29,619 nucleotides of DNA, taken from NCBI GenBank assembly GCA_943367595.1, contig CALRJS020000041.1, positions 1 through 29,619 of the forward strand. Reading direction: 5' to 3'. A program made the translations under genes and the position numbers. Shown here in pieces: positions 8,147 to 15,555 of the stretch (the stretch's first letter is position 1; every line of letters starts with the position of its first letter). The DNA comes from MW101C3 sp943367595 (GTDB lineage: Bacteria; Cyanobacteriota; Cyanobacteriia; PCC-6307; Cyanobiaceae). The notes under the pieces were generated by a model, which saw only the letters and a list, made by a program, of their open reading frames with translations, did not search any database and had not been told where the DNA came from.

Positions 8147-9252
8147 TCAGCTCAGATCAGGTGCCCGCTGACAGGCCACTTCGCCATGGCGGGCGAGTTG
8201 GTCTGGATGGGCAACGAGCTTCAAGGCCGCCCCCACAAATGCAGCAGTGTTCATCGCCTCCACGCAGGCACCGCTGACCCCTGTTTCCACAGGAAGCACG
8301 GCAATGTCTTTGGAGAACGCCACCACTGGCACGGCACTGGCAAGGGCTTGGACCGTCACAAAGCCGAAGGTGTCGGTAAGGCTCGAAAAAAGGGAGACAT
8401 CCGCACCCGCGAAGTGGGCCGAGAGGTCCAGCCCGGAGCGTGGCCCCACCTGGATGGCCTCTGGGCATCGGGTCCACAGGCTTTGGCCAAGTGGCTGTGG
8501 CCAACCAGCACGAGACGAATCTCGTCACACTGCAAACGTATCGCTTCAAGCGTGTGGATGAGGGCCTCCAGGTTCTTCTCCGCAGCCAGCCGGTCCACGG
8601 AAAGAAGGACCAAAGTGGAATCGCTGGCCCCCCAGCTGGCGCGTATGCGGAACTGCGGTGGTGCAGTGAAAAGCGTTCGGTGTCTACGCCTCGCGCCACA
8701 ACACGCAGGTTGCGAAACCCCTGTGGATCCAGCTCGCCAGAGCGGCGGTTGGAACAAAGGTGCTGTGGGCTGAATTGTGGAAGTGGCGCAGGTAAGCCAG
8801 AATTGGAGGCTTCAACCAGCCCACCCATAGTGCTCGCTGAATGTGTGGATGTTGGTACGGAAGTCGGTGCTGATGGGAATGGTCAACGCATGCGCTATCT
8901 GTAGAGCCGCCCAGCCAAGCGGTCCTTCTGTCCCGATGTGCACCACATCAGGACGCCGCCTGCTCCACAGCTTGTGCAAAACCAATCAATCCGAGCATCC
9001 CATCCGTTGACCTTGATCGGTAGGCACAGGGATCGACGGGAGAAGCAACTCCTCGTAACCCAACACCAGCTTCTCGCTGTCGCTCTCATTCACTGCTCGA
9101 CCCGGCCCGTCAAGGTTGACGGGCCGAATCAATTGGATGTGGTGATTCCGTGCCACCAAACCCCGGACAAGCTGGGCCAGTGAGGTTGCCACACCATTGA
9201 CATCGGGTGGAAACGTTTCAGTGACGAAGGCAATCCGCAACGGTTTGAGCAT
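8147..9252 (-). pseudogene. GT4 (MgtA-like) glycosyltransferase, multiply frameshifted
   Basis: Pieces of one family-4 glycosyltransferase follow in order on the minus strand but in changing frames. From ATG 9252: LRIAFVTETFPPDVNGVATS; then RRPDVVHIGTEGPLGWAALQ and STDFRTNIHTFSEHYGW; then LKPPILAYLRHFHNSAHSTF; then GFRNLRVVARGVDTERFSL; then LVLLSVDRLAAEKNLEALIH; and finally FAGADVSLFSSLTDTFGFVT with VQALASAVPVVAF. At least four frame changes are needed to join them, and the usual C-terminal helix is missing. The order and motifs match mannosyltransferase-type MgtA enzymes that glycosylate diacylglycerol or polyprenyl acceptors. SqdX, the sulfolipid synthase, belongs to the same family, but the segments read more like MgtA. 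The gene is clearly non-functional as sequenced. Confidence 0.85.
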
Positions 9253-9306
9253 CGACGCCTCCGGGAAGAGGGCAAGCAAGCAACAACGGGGAAGCAAGTG
9301 GGAAGC

Positions 9307-11061
9307 TCATGCACGGAGCCGCCGCAGGGCGGCTACAAGCGCATCCACATCGGCATGGGTGTTGTAGACACCCAAGGTGGCCCGTACGGTGGCTTCCACG
9401 CCAAAGCGGCGCAAGATCGGTTGGGCGCAGTGGTGGCCCGCACGCACAGCGATGCCCTCCTGATTGAGAGCGGAAGCCACCGCCTCTGGTGTGAGCCCGT
9501 CCATCAGGAAGGAGAGCACTCCCGCCTTGTGAACCGCAGATCCAAACAACCGCAACCCAGGGATGTCATGCAGGAGAGGCGTGGCATAGGCGAGCAATTC
9601 CTGCTCGGCACGCTCGATGGCATGCAGGCCGATCCGTTCGACATACGTCAAAGCGGTGCCGAGGCCTACGGCGTCGGCAATGTTGCCGGTACCAGCCTCA
9701 AAGCGGTGGGGCGGATCTTGGTAGCTTGTGTGCTCGAAGGTCACATTACGGATCATGTTGCCACCTCCCTGCCAGGGAGGCATCGCTTGCAGGAGTGCCT
9801 GTTTGCCATACAGCACGCCAATGCCGGTGGGTCCATAAATCTTGTGTCCAGAGAACACATAGAAGTCCACATCCAGGGCCTGCACATCCACAGCTGTGTG
9901 AGCAATGCCCTGGGCCCCATCCAACAGAACCTTCGCTCCGTGGCGATGGGCGATATGAATCATCTCCTCGGCTGGGAGAATGGTGCCCAACGCATTGGAA
10001 ACCTGAGTAAACGCCACCAGCTTCGTGCGTGGGGTGAATAGGCGCTCATAGGCTTCAAGGATCACCTGGCCGGAGGAATCGACCGGTGCAATCCGCAGCT
10101 TCGCACCTTTCTCATGCGCCAACTGCTGCCAAGGAACGATATTGGCGTGATGCTCCAAGTGGGTGAGGATGATCTCATCACCGGCGGTGATCTGCTGCCG
10201 TCCCCACGTTTGGGCCACCAGGTTGATGCCCTCGGTGGTACCCCGCACAAACACGATCTCCTCACTGCTGGCGGCATGGAGAAAGCGGGCACACGTGGAG
10301 CGTGCCTGCTCGTAGGCATCGGTGGCGCGGGCCGCCAGGGTGTGAGCCGCACGGTGAATGTTGGAGTTCTCCGTGCGATAGAAGCGCTCCAGCCGTTCAA
10401 TCACCTCGTTGGGCTTCTGGGTGGTGGCGCCGTTGTCGAGCCACACCAGAGGGCGTCCATGGATCTGCTCCTGCAGAATCGGAAAGTCGCGGCGGATGAA
10501 CGCCGCATCAAAGGGCCGGCTCGCATCGGACGACCCTGACAGCAATGCATTCGGTTGGAACTCTGGAAATCCACTGCGCTCAACCTCGGGAAGCTGGAGC
10601 GGTGCAGGCAGAAACTCTGCTGGAACTCCACCAGGCTCTGCCAGGAAATAGGGGAGATCCATAGGCAATGGAAACTGACTGAGAACCGCTTCCAGCGATG
10701 GCAATGGGTAGGGAAGAGCGATCGGCGCCAGTGTTGCGGAGCGAGGATCGATCAGCGCGGGTTGCGTAGGGATGGAGAGATGGGTGGCAGAAACGTCATC
10801 ACGAAGGTGACGCTCCACGTCCAGTTCCGAACCCCCGAAACTTGCCTGCGTGAGTGGTTGGTCGGTGGGTGGAGCCGCATGAACTGCTGGGGGCGGAGCA
10901 ACTGCACCTGCCTGCTGGGCCAGATCCTGCTGGGATAGATCCTGCTGACCGAAAGACTCCGCGAAGACCAGGTTGGCCAGACGGCTCAGCTCGGCCTCAT
11001 CCGGGAAGTGCACAGGGATGGCGGCTGGACTGCCGGCCCCCTGATGATCAGCGGAACTCAT
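9307..11061 (-). CDS. SufS-like cysteine desulfurase with encapsulin-targeting N-terminal extension
   Basis: This 584-residue protein joins a long disordered leader to a group II cysteine desulfurase. Residues 1-180 are rich in Pro, Ala, Gln and Leu, with short islands such as DEAELSRLANLVFAESFG (21-38) and MDLPYFLAEP (134-143). The catalytic domain starts near residue 184 (FDAAFIRRDFPIL) and has the PLP-lysine motif FSGHKIYGPTG (Lys407) and the catalytic cysteine in RAGHHCAQP (Cys545). It converts cysteine to alanine and carries persulfide sulfur. Ordinary SufS is about 400 residues; the extension is the mark of desulfurases packed inside family 2A encapsulins, and the shell gene lies directly upstream. 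The ATG at 11061 overlaps the shell gene's stop by 14 bp, suggesting coupled translation. The frame is intact. Confidence 0.93.
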   Translation of the reverse strand: MSSADHQGAGSPAAIPVHFPDEAELSRLANLVFAESFGQQDLSQQDLAQQAGAVAPPPAVHAAPPTDQPLTQASFGGSELDVERHLRDDVSATHLSIPTQPALIDPRSATLAPIALPYPLPSLEAVLSQFPLPMDLPYFLAEPGGVPAEFLPAPLQLPEVERSGFPEFQPNALLSGSSDASRPFDAAFIRRDFPILQEQIHGRPLVWLDNGATTQKPNEVIERLERFYRTENSNIHRAAHTLAARATDAYEQARSTCARFLHAASSEEIVFVRGTTEGINLVAQTWGRQQITAGDEIILTHLEHHANIVPWQQLAHEKGAKLRIAPVDSSGQVILEAYERLFTPRTKLVAFTQVSNALGTILPAEEMIHIAHRHGAKVLLDGAQGIAHTAVDVQALDVDFYVFSGHKIYGPTGIGVLYGKQALLQAMPPWQGGGNMIRNVTFEHTSYQDPPHRFEAGTGNIADAVGLGTALTYVERIGLHAIERAEQELLAYATPLLHDIPGLRLFGSAVHKAGVLSFLMDGLTPEAVASALNQEGIAVRAGHHCAQPILRRFGVEATVRATLGVYNTHADVDALVAALRRLRA

Positions 11062-11976
11062 GTTTGAAGTCGTGGAATTTGTCAACTTCAACGTTCTCCA
11101 GAACAGCAATAGCGTCTTCAGTAAGCACTGCCAGCGAGCAGTAGAGCGAGATCAGGTAGGAAGCGATGGCTTTGCGTCCGATGCCCATGAACTTCACCGA
11201 CAGCCCCATGCCTTGTTCACCCGGAAGCCCTGGCTGATACAACCCCACCACACCCTGGCGTGCCTCACCAGTGCGCAAGAGGATGATGCTGCTGCGGCCG
11301 TCTTCGATCTTGAGCTTGTCGCTGGGAATCAGCGGCAGGCCTCGCCAGGTGATGAAGGGTGAGCCATAGAGGGTGATCGTGGCTGGAGGAACGCCCCGAC
11401 GCGTGCACTCACGGCTGAGGCTGCGATCGTACGGGGGTGAGCGAGGAAGAATGCAGGCTGCTTCCATACCTTGGTGATCAATTGATCAAGATCATCAGGT
11501 GTTGGAACTCCATTGATCGGCTGAAGGCGCTGAAAAGGAATGACGTTATTGAGCAGACCATACTCAGAGTTGTTGATCAGCTCGCTCTCTTGGCGCTCCT
11601 TGATCGTTTCAATGGCCAGCCTTAGCTGTTGCTGGATCTGATCATGAGGACTGCTGTAAAGATCAGATATCCGCGTATGGATATCGACAGTGGTGGTAAC
11701 CGAACTCAGGAAGTACTCGCGAGGATTCTCCTCGTAATCAACGAAGGTTTCCGGCAGATCAATTTCATCGCGCTGAGAACAAGCCGTGAGGACGCGCGAC
11801 TCATCCTTGACTTTGTTCACACGGTAGATACCTGCTTCCACACCGACCCAGGACAGCAATGGCACCAACCATCGCGGTGAAATGCCGAGCAACTGGGGAA
11901 CAGTTTTCGTGGCATTGGCAAGCTGCCTGGCAGCGGAATCACCAAGGGCCAGATGGGATGAGGGGGTCTCAGTCAT
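11048..11976 (-). pseudogene. srpI: SrpI, family 2A encapsulin shell protein, with a single-base frameshift
   Basis: Two frames together give a family 2A encapsulin shell protein with the HK97 fold. The first (from ATG 11976) reads LANATKTVPQLLGISPRWL, VEAGIYRVNKVKDES, PETFVDYEENPREYFLSSV, HTRISDLYSSPHDQIQQQL, LINNSEYGLLNNV and PAFFLAHPRTIAA. The second resumes RECTRRGVPPATITLYGSPF, ITWRGLPLIPSDK, RQGVVGLYQPGLPGEQGMGL and YLISLYCSLAVLTEDAIAVL. One missing T at about 11417/11418 restores an Ala-Ala-Phe-Ser-Arg-Glu-Cys junction and a protein of about 309 residues, the usual size. In S. elongatus PCC 7942 SrpI assembles a capsid around a cysteine desulfurase and is induced by sulfur starvation. 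As written, the first frame stops at 11329 and would yield a non-assembling fragment. Error and true mutation cannot be separated here. Confidence 0.92.
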
Positions 11977-12218
11977 CAGAAGTTACAGAGGAAGATGGGT
12001 GGATAACGCCGTGAATTGCTCAGCGAGTAGAGCAGGATCAGGGGGGCGGCGGGTGGGCATCGCGTGCAAAAAGGGAGAAGTGAGCCAGGGTCAGCCAGAC
12101 GCTCGGCACCACCTCCATGGGCAAAGAATAAGGAGGCGATCGGCCTTCAACCATTGGCTTCACTTCTATACACACCGCAAGGACAAAGAGGTTGGGTAGT
12201 GCTGCAGATGGGATGGCT
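11977..12218. other. Spacer between the serine acetyltransferase and encapsulin genes
   Basis: This 242-bp gap is the longest inside the minus-strand srp-like group except for the one before cysK. It holds a C/G-rich run (ggggggcggcgggtggg, about 12041-12057) and no convincing gene. It may carry a separate promoter for the encapsulin/desulfurase pair, but no clear -35/-10 pair was identified. Confidence 0.4.
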
Positions 12219-13223
12219 TCAGATCCCACCACCCTCTCCGAACGTTTCCGAAAGAACCTTCGCCTGGGTGATGGTGGTGCACGGCGGGACGCTTCGAGTC
12301 AACCATACGTTTCCTCCAATCGTTGATCCTTTTCCAATCGTTACCCGCCCCAGGATGGTGGCACCTGAATAGATCACAACGTCATCTTCAACAATGGGAT
12401 GGCGCGGCTCGCCCTTCACCAGGTGACCATTCTCATCCACAGGAAAATGCTTGGCCCCAAGTGTTACCGCCTGATAAATCCGCACGTTGTTGCCGATCAC
12501 AGAAGTGCCACCAATCACAACACCTGATCCGTGATCGATGAAAAAGCTCTCGCCGATCACAGCACCGGGGTGAATGTCTACACCGGTGGCTGAATGGGAG
12601 AGCTCGGCGATGATCCTGGCGACAACAGGAGCGCCAAGCCGATAGAGGGCATGAGCAAAGCGGTGATCGGTGATTGCCTTCACCCCTGGGTAGCAGACAA
12701 GCACCTCGTCAAGGCTGCTGGCGGCAGGATCACCGCGAAACGCCGCTTGCAGGTCCGAGTCGAGCTGCCGGCGGATGCTGGGCAATTGCTCTGCAAATTC
12801 AGAAACGATCGCGGCAGCCTCGGTATCCAGGCTCAAGGGCTGGACAGGAACACCTTGGTGCTCACGTGTAGCTTCGATTTCAATGCGAATCTGTTCCCGA
12901 AGAGCTCGCAGGCTGATATCCAGGGTGTGACCCACGAAGTAGTCCGTCGCCGACTCCGAAGTGGAAAATCCAAGCCGATCGGGCTCAGGTAGGCCAAGGC
13001 GGTGCGGGTACAGAGAGGCGCTCAGACCCTCCAGGATCTGGCTCAAAGCGCGGCGGGAAGGCAGAGGCACCATCTTGTTGGGATGGTGCCCGCCCAGGGG
13101 AGAACGCTCACGGATACCGCGAAGGGACTGAACAACTCTTGGCAGGTTGAAACCAGGATCACTAAGCACGAGAGCCTGACCAGTGAGCGCGTGATCTTGG
13201 AAAAAAGGCGGCTCCGACAGCAT
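12219..13223 (-). CDS. srpH: Serine O-acetyltransferase (SrpH/EpsC type)
   Basis: The 334-residue enzyme transfers acetyl from acetyl-CoA to serine, making O-acetylserine for cysteine synthesis. A long helical N-terminal region (1-175) precedes the segment YPGVKAITDHRFAHALY and a left-handed beta-helix of hexapeptide repeats: HPGAVIGESFFIDHGSGVVI with catalytic His231, GGTSVIGNNVRIYQAVTLGA, and IVEDDVVIYSGATILGRVTI. This EpsC architecture, longer than the usual CysE of about 270 residues, is that of SrpH from the S. elongatus plasmid pANL. The start ATG at 13223 directly abuts the stop codon of the upstream rhodanese, so the two are co-translated. The enterobacterial Ile-rich C-terminal tail that feeds inhibition is replaced by FGEGGGI. 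Confidence 0.93.
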   Translation of the reverse strand: MLSEPPFFQDHALTGQALVLSDPGFNLPRVVQSLRGIRERSPLGGHHPNKMVPLPSRRALSQILEGLSASLYPHRLGLPEPDRLGFSTSESATDYFVGHTLDISLRALREQIRIEIEATREHQGVPVQPLSLDTEAAAIVSEFAEQLPSIRRQLDSDLQAAFRGDPAASSLDEVLVCYPGVKAITDHRFAHALYRLGAPVVARIIAELSHSATGVDIHPGAVIGESFFIDHGSGVVIGGTSVIGNNVRIYQAVTLGAKHFPVDENGHLVKGEPRHPIVEDDVVIYSGATILGRVTIGKGSTIGGNVWLTRSVPPCTTITQAKVLSETFGEGGGI

Positions 13224-13601
13224 TCAGCGCCCTGCAGAAGCCATCCGTGCCAATGCCTGAGGCCAATGACGCAGCCCCCCTGCCAGTGAGGACACAGCTT
13301 TGTATCCCAGGGATTGGAGCTCAAGGGCGGCAATGGCACTGCGATGGCCGCCGGCGCAGACCAGCACGACAGGATGGGAGGGATCGGGAAGAACCGAGGG
13401 AGCTTGTTGGATCAGCGAGGAGCCCGGAACGTTGAGAGCCCCTGGGATGTGCCCCGCCTGAAACTCGTCCGCTTCACGCACATCAATCAGCGTGGCACCA
13501 TCGGCCACGAGCGACTTCACAGCAGTGGCATCAACTTCCCGAATCTGACGACGAGCAGACTCTGCTCGTTGAAGGAACGAAGGGCTGTGAAGCGTGCTCA
13601 T
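13224..13601 (-). CDS. Single-domain rhodanese sulfurtransferase
   Basis: The 125-residue protein has the rhodanese fold: LVADGATLIDVREADEFQAG, HIPGALNVPG and the active-site loop VCAGGHRS with catalytic Cys82, then AALELQSLGYKAVSSLAGGL. Such enzymes carry a persulfide on the cysteine and pass sulfane sulfur between donors and acceptors. The position between O-acetylserine sulfhydrylase (87-bp gap) and serine acetyltransferase (stop and start adjacent), and upstream of the encapsulin/desulfurase pair, fits the gene neighbourhood reported for family 2A encapsulins. Start at ATG 13601 is preferred because the upstream extension is low-complexity. A partner relationship with the desulfurase is inference. 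Confidence 0.9.
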   Translation of the reverse strand: MSTLHSPSFLQRAESARRQIREVDATAVKSLVADGATLIDVREADEFQAGHIPGALNVPGSSLIQQAPSVLPDPSHPVVLVCAGGHRSAIAALELQSLGYKAVSSLAGGLRHWPQALARMASAGR

Positions 13602-13688
13602 GGGTGAGGCGCATGTATTGGAACTATGGCCCGATCCTCCGCCGCCAAAGGTGGTCGTCGCCACATCGGTGTGTTCCTGCGGGCTCAC

Positions 13689-14701
13689 TCAGACGGGCAA
13701 CCCCTGCTCATTGAACAGGCCATCAAAAAGCACTGTGCTCAGGTAGCGCTCTCCGGAATCAGGCAGCACCACCACGATCGTGCGACCGGCAAACGCTTCC
13801 TCATGCGCCAGCTTCACCGCCACTGCAGCGGCAGCTCCGCTGGAGATCCCCGAAAGGATGCCCTCCTCCCGGGTGAGGCGGCGTGAGAATGCCACCGCTT
13901 CGGCACTCTGATCTGCTCCACCCGATCCACCAGATCAAGATGCAGGTTGGCCGGAACGAAACCGGCGCCAATGCCCTGAATCTTGTGCGGCCCCGGTTGG
14001 ACGGGCTGACCGGCGATGGTCTGGCTGATCACCGGACTCTCCAGCGGCTCCACCGCCACCGACACCAATGGCTTGCCGAGCGTGCGCTTGATGTACTGAC
14101 TGATGCCGGTGATCGTGCCTCCTGTGCCAACCCCTGCCACCAGTGCATCCACGCGGCCACCGGTGGACGCCCAGATTTCAGGGCCTGTGGTGTCGTGGTG
14201 GATTCTGGGGTTGGCAGCGTTGGCGAACTGCTGCAGCAGAACGTACCGCTGGGCATCGGAGGCAGCGATCTCCTGCGCCTTGGCAATTGCACCGGGCATG
14301 CCCTTGGCCCCTTCCGTGAGCACGAGCTTGGCCCCATAAGCACTGAGCAGCTTGCGCCGTTCCAGGCTCATCGTTTCCGGCATGGTGAGAGTGATCGGAA
14401 TCCCCCGCGCTGCCGCCACATAGGCCAAGGCGATGCCGGTGTTCCCACTTGTGGGTTCGATGATCTCCTTGCCTGGCCCGAGCAGCCCGTCTTCTTCCGC
14501 CTGGCGAACCATGGCAGCGCCGATGCGGCACTTCACGGAATACGCCGGATTGCGCCCCTCGATCTTGGCGTAAACCGTTGCCTTGGCACCATCGACCACC
14601 CGGTTCAGTCGCACCAGAGGCGTAAGGCCGATCGAGAGGCTGTTGTTGTCGACAGCAGGAATGATCGTGCTGCTTGCCTGGGCAACGTCGGTGAAGGTCA
14701 T
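13689..14701 (-). pseudogene. cysK: O-acetylserine sulfhydrylase (cysteine synthase A, SrpG/CysK type), single-base frameshift
   Basis: Two frames make one cysteine synthase. From ATG 14701: SIGLTPLVRLNRVVDGAKA, KIEGRNPAYSVKCRIGAAM with the PLP lysine in the SVKCRIG motif also seen in E. coli CysK, EPTSGNTGIALAYVAAARG for substrate binding, and GTGGTITGISQYIK. The frame derails after VDRVEQIR and ends at 13814. The other frame continues AFSRRLTREEGILSGISSG and ends SGERYLSTVLFDGLF at 13689. One inserted base around 13904-13907 restores the junction and a protein of about 337 residues. The enzyme makes cysteine from O-acetylserine and sulfide, using the product of the serine acetyltransferase two genes downstream. 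As written, the C-terminal quarter is lost, so activity is doubtful. Confidence 0.9.
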
Positions 14702-14825
14702 CTCAGCCCATCAAAAGGGCATGGTTAGCCAAGGACCCTGACGGATCGGTGTCTTCGCGACTACACCAAGATGAAGGTAGCGAGGGTGCTGAATCTCTAG
14801 ACGGGAAAACTCCGGACGATCGTGA

Positions 14826-14858
14826 CAATGCATTGCCTTCGATTAAGTTTTTATCGAA
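14826..14858. promoter_or_regulatory. AT-rich inverted repeats upstream of cysK
   Basis: A 10-bp perfect palindrome caatgcattg (14826-14835) is followed by an inverted repeat ttcgat-N9-atcgaa (14838-14858), the most AT-rich spot between osmC and cysK, about 125-157 bp before the cysK ATG. This is a plausible promoter/operator for the cysK-rhodanese-srpH group. The regulator is not identifiable from sequence; CysR or the Rrf2 protein at 28.2-29.5 kb are candidates. Confidence 0.4.
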
Positions 14859-14948
14859 ATCAGAAAGCGGCACCCCCGTGCCTCCGGCTCCTGCGAAGCT
14901 TGCGCGGCTGGCGGACGTTTCCGCAGCATTCACTCGCTCAGGGACTTT

Positions 14949-15513
14949 TCAATCGCTCAGGGACAGCGTGAACGGGATCGGGTTGCGCAGACTGTTCGCC
15001 ACCGGTGAGTAGGTGTTGGCTTGCTCGACAATCGCGTTGAGTTCCTCGCGGCTGGCATCCCCTTCGATCAGCACCTTCACCCTGATCGCCTGAAATCCCA
15101 TCTCCAACGGATGCTTGTCGAGAGCACCACCGGCCCCCCAGGCCGCGCTGTTGCCGATGTCGCCCTCCAGAAAGATTTCCAGCCGGCGCAGCTTCACCTG
15201 CTTCCACGTGGCCACTGCGGTGATGCCCACCGCCAGGCACCCCCCCCAGACCCGAAAGCACAATCTCCCCAGGTGCTGGAGCGGTGTTCTGGCCGAGCAG
15301 GTGCAGGGGCTCATCCACCACCACCGGGTTGTGCTCCCCCACGATGCTGAGGGTGCGGAACTGGCCGTCGGTGACGGTGTGCACTCTGTTGGTGCCCTGG
15401 GCCTGGGGCGTGGCCCGTCCTTTTGCGGCAAAAGCGAGCAGGCCGTCGCGATCGATGGGGCGTAGATGGGCACGCACAGCGCCGGGAGCATCAAGGCTGA
15501 GGGATTCGGTCAT
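14949..15513 (-). pseudogene. OsmC-family protein, frameshifted in a G8 homopolymer
   Basis: From ATG 15513 the first frame gives FRTLSIVGEHNPVVVDEPL and APGEIVLSGLGG. At the run of eight G (C on the plus strand, 15240-15247) the sense moves to a second frame reading CLAVGITAVATWKQVKLRRL, EIFLEGDIGNSAAWG and ANTYSPVANSLRNPIPFTLS. With seven G the protein is continuous, about 187 residues, and reads LGGCLAVGI, the conserved OsmC helix with its reactive cysteine. OsmC/Ohr proteins reduce organic peroxides or occur in sulfur-compound catabolic operons with unknown roles. The gene follows the flavin monooxygenase-like gene by 42 bp and is probably co-transcribed with it. The homopolymer makes sequencing error or slippage equally likely causes. 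Confidence 0.85.
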
Positions 15514-15555
15514 CGGTGGGTGGAAACAGGAGGGCGAGAGGGTCAGGAGGGGGCG

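Noticed and set aside
8147..9252. SqdX sulfolipid glycosyltransferase identity
   Set aside because: Attractive in a sulfur island, but the segments around HYGW and the HFHNSAHSTF helix read more like MgtA-type mannosyltransferases.
12038..12232. Minus-strand 64-codon frame after the serine acetyltransferase gene
   Set aside because: It overlaps the end of that gene, has no family signal, no ribosome-binding site and a Pro-run tail. It looks like a chance frame.
14703..14933. Minus-strand 76-codon frame between osmC and cysK
   Set aside because: Composition is random-like and it covers the palindromic presumed promoter region of cysK.
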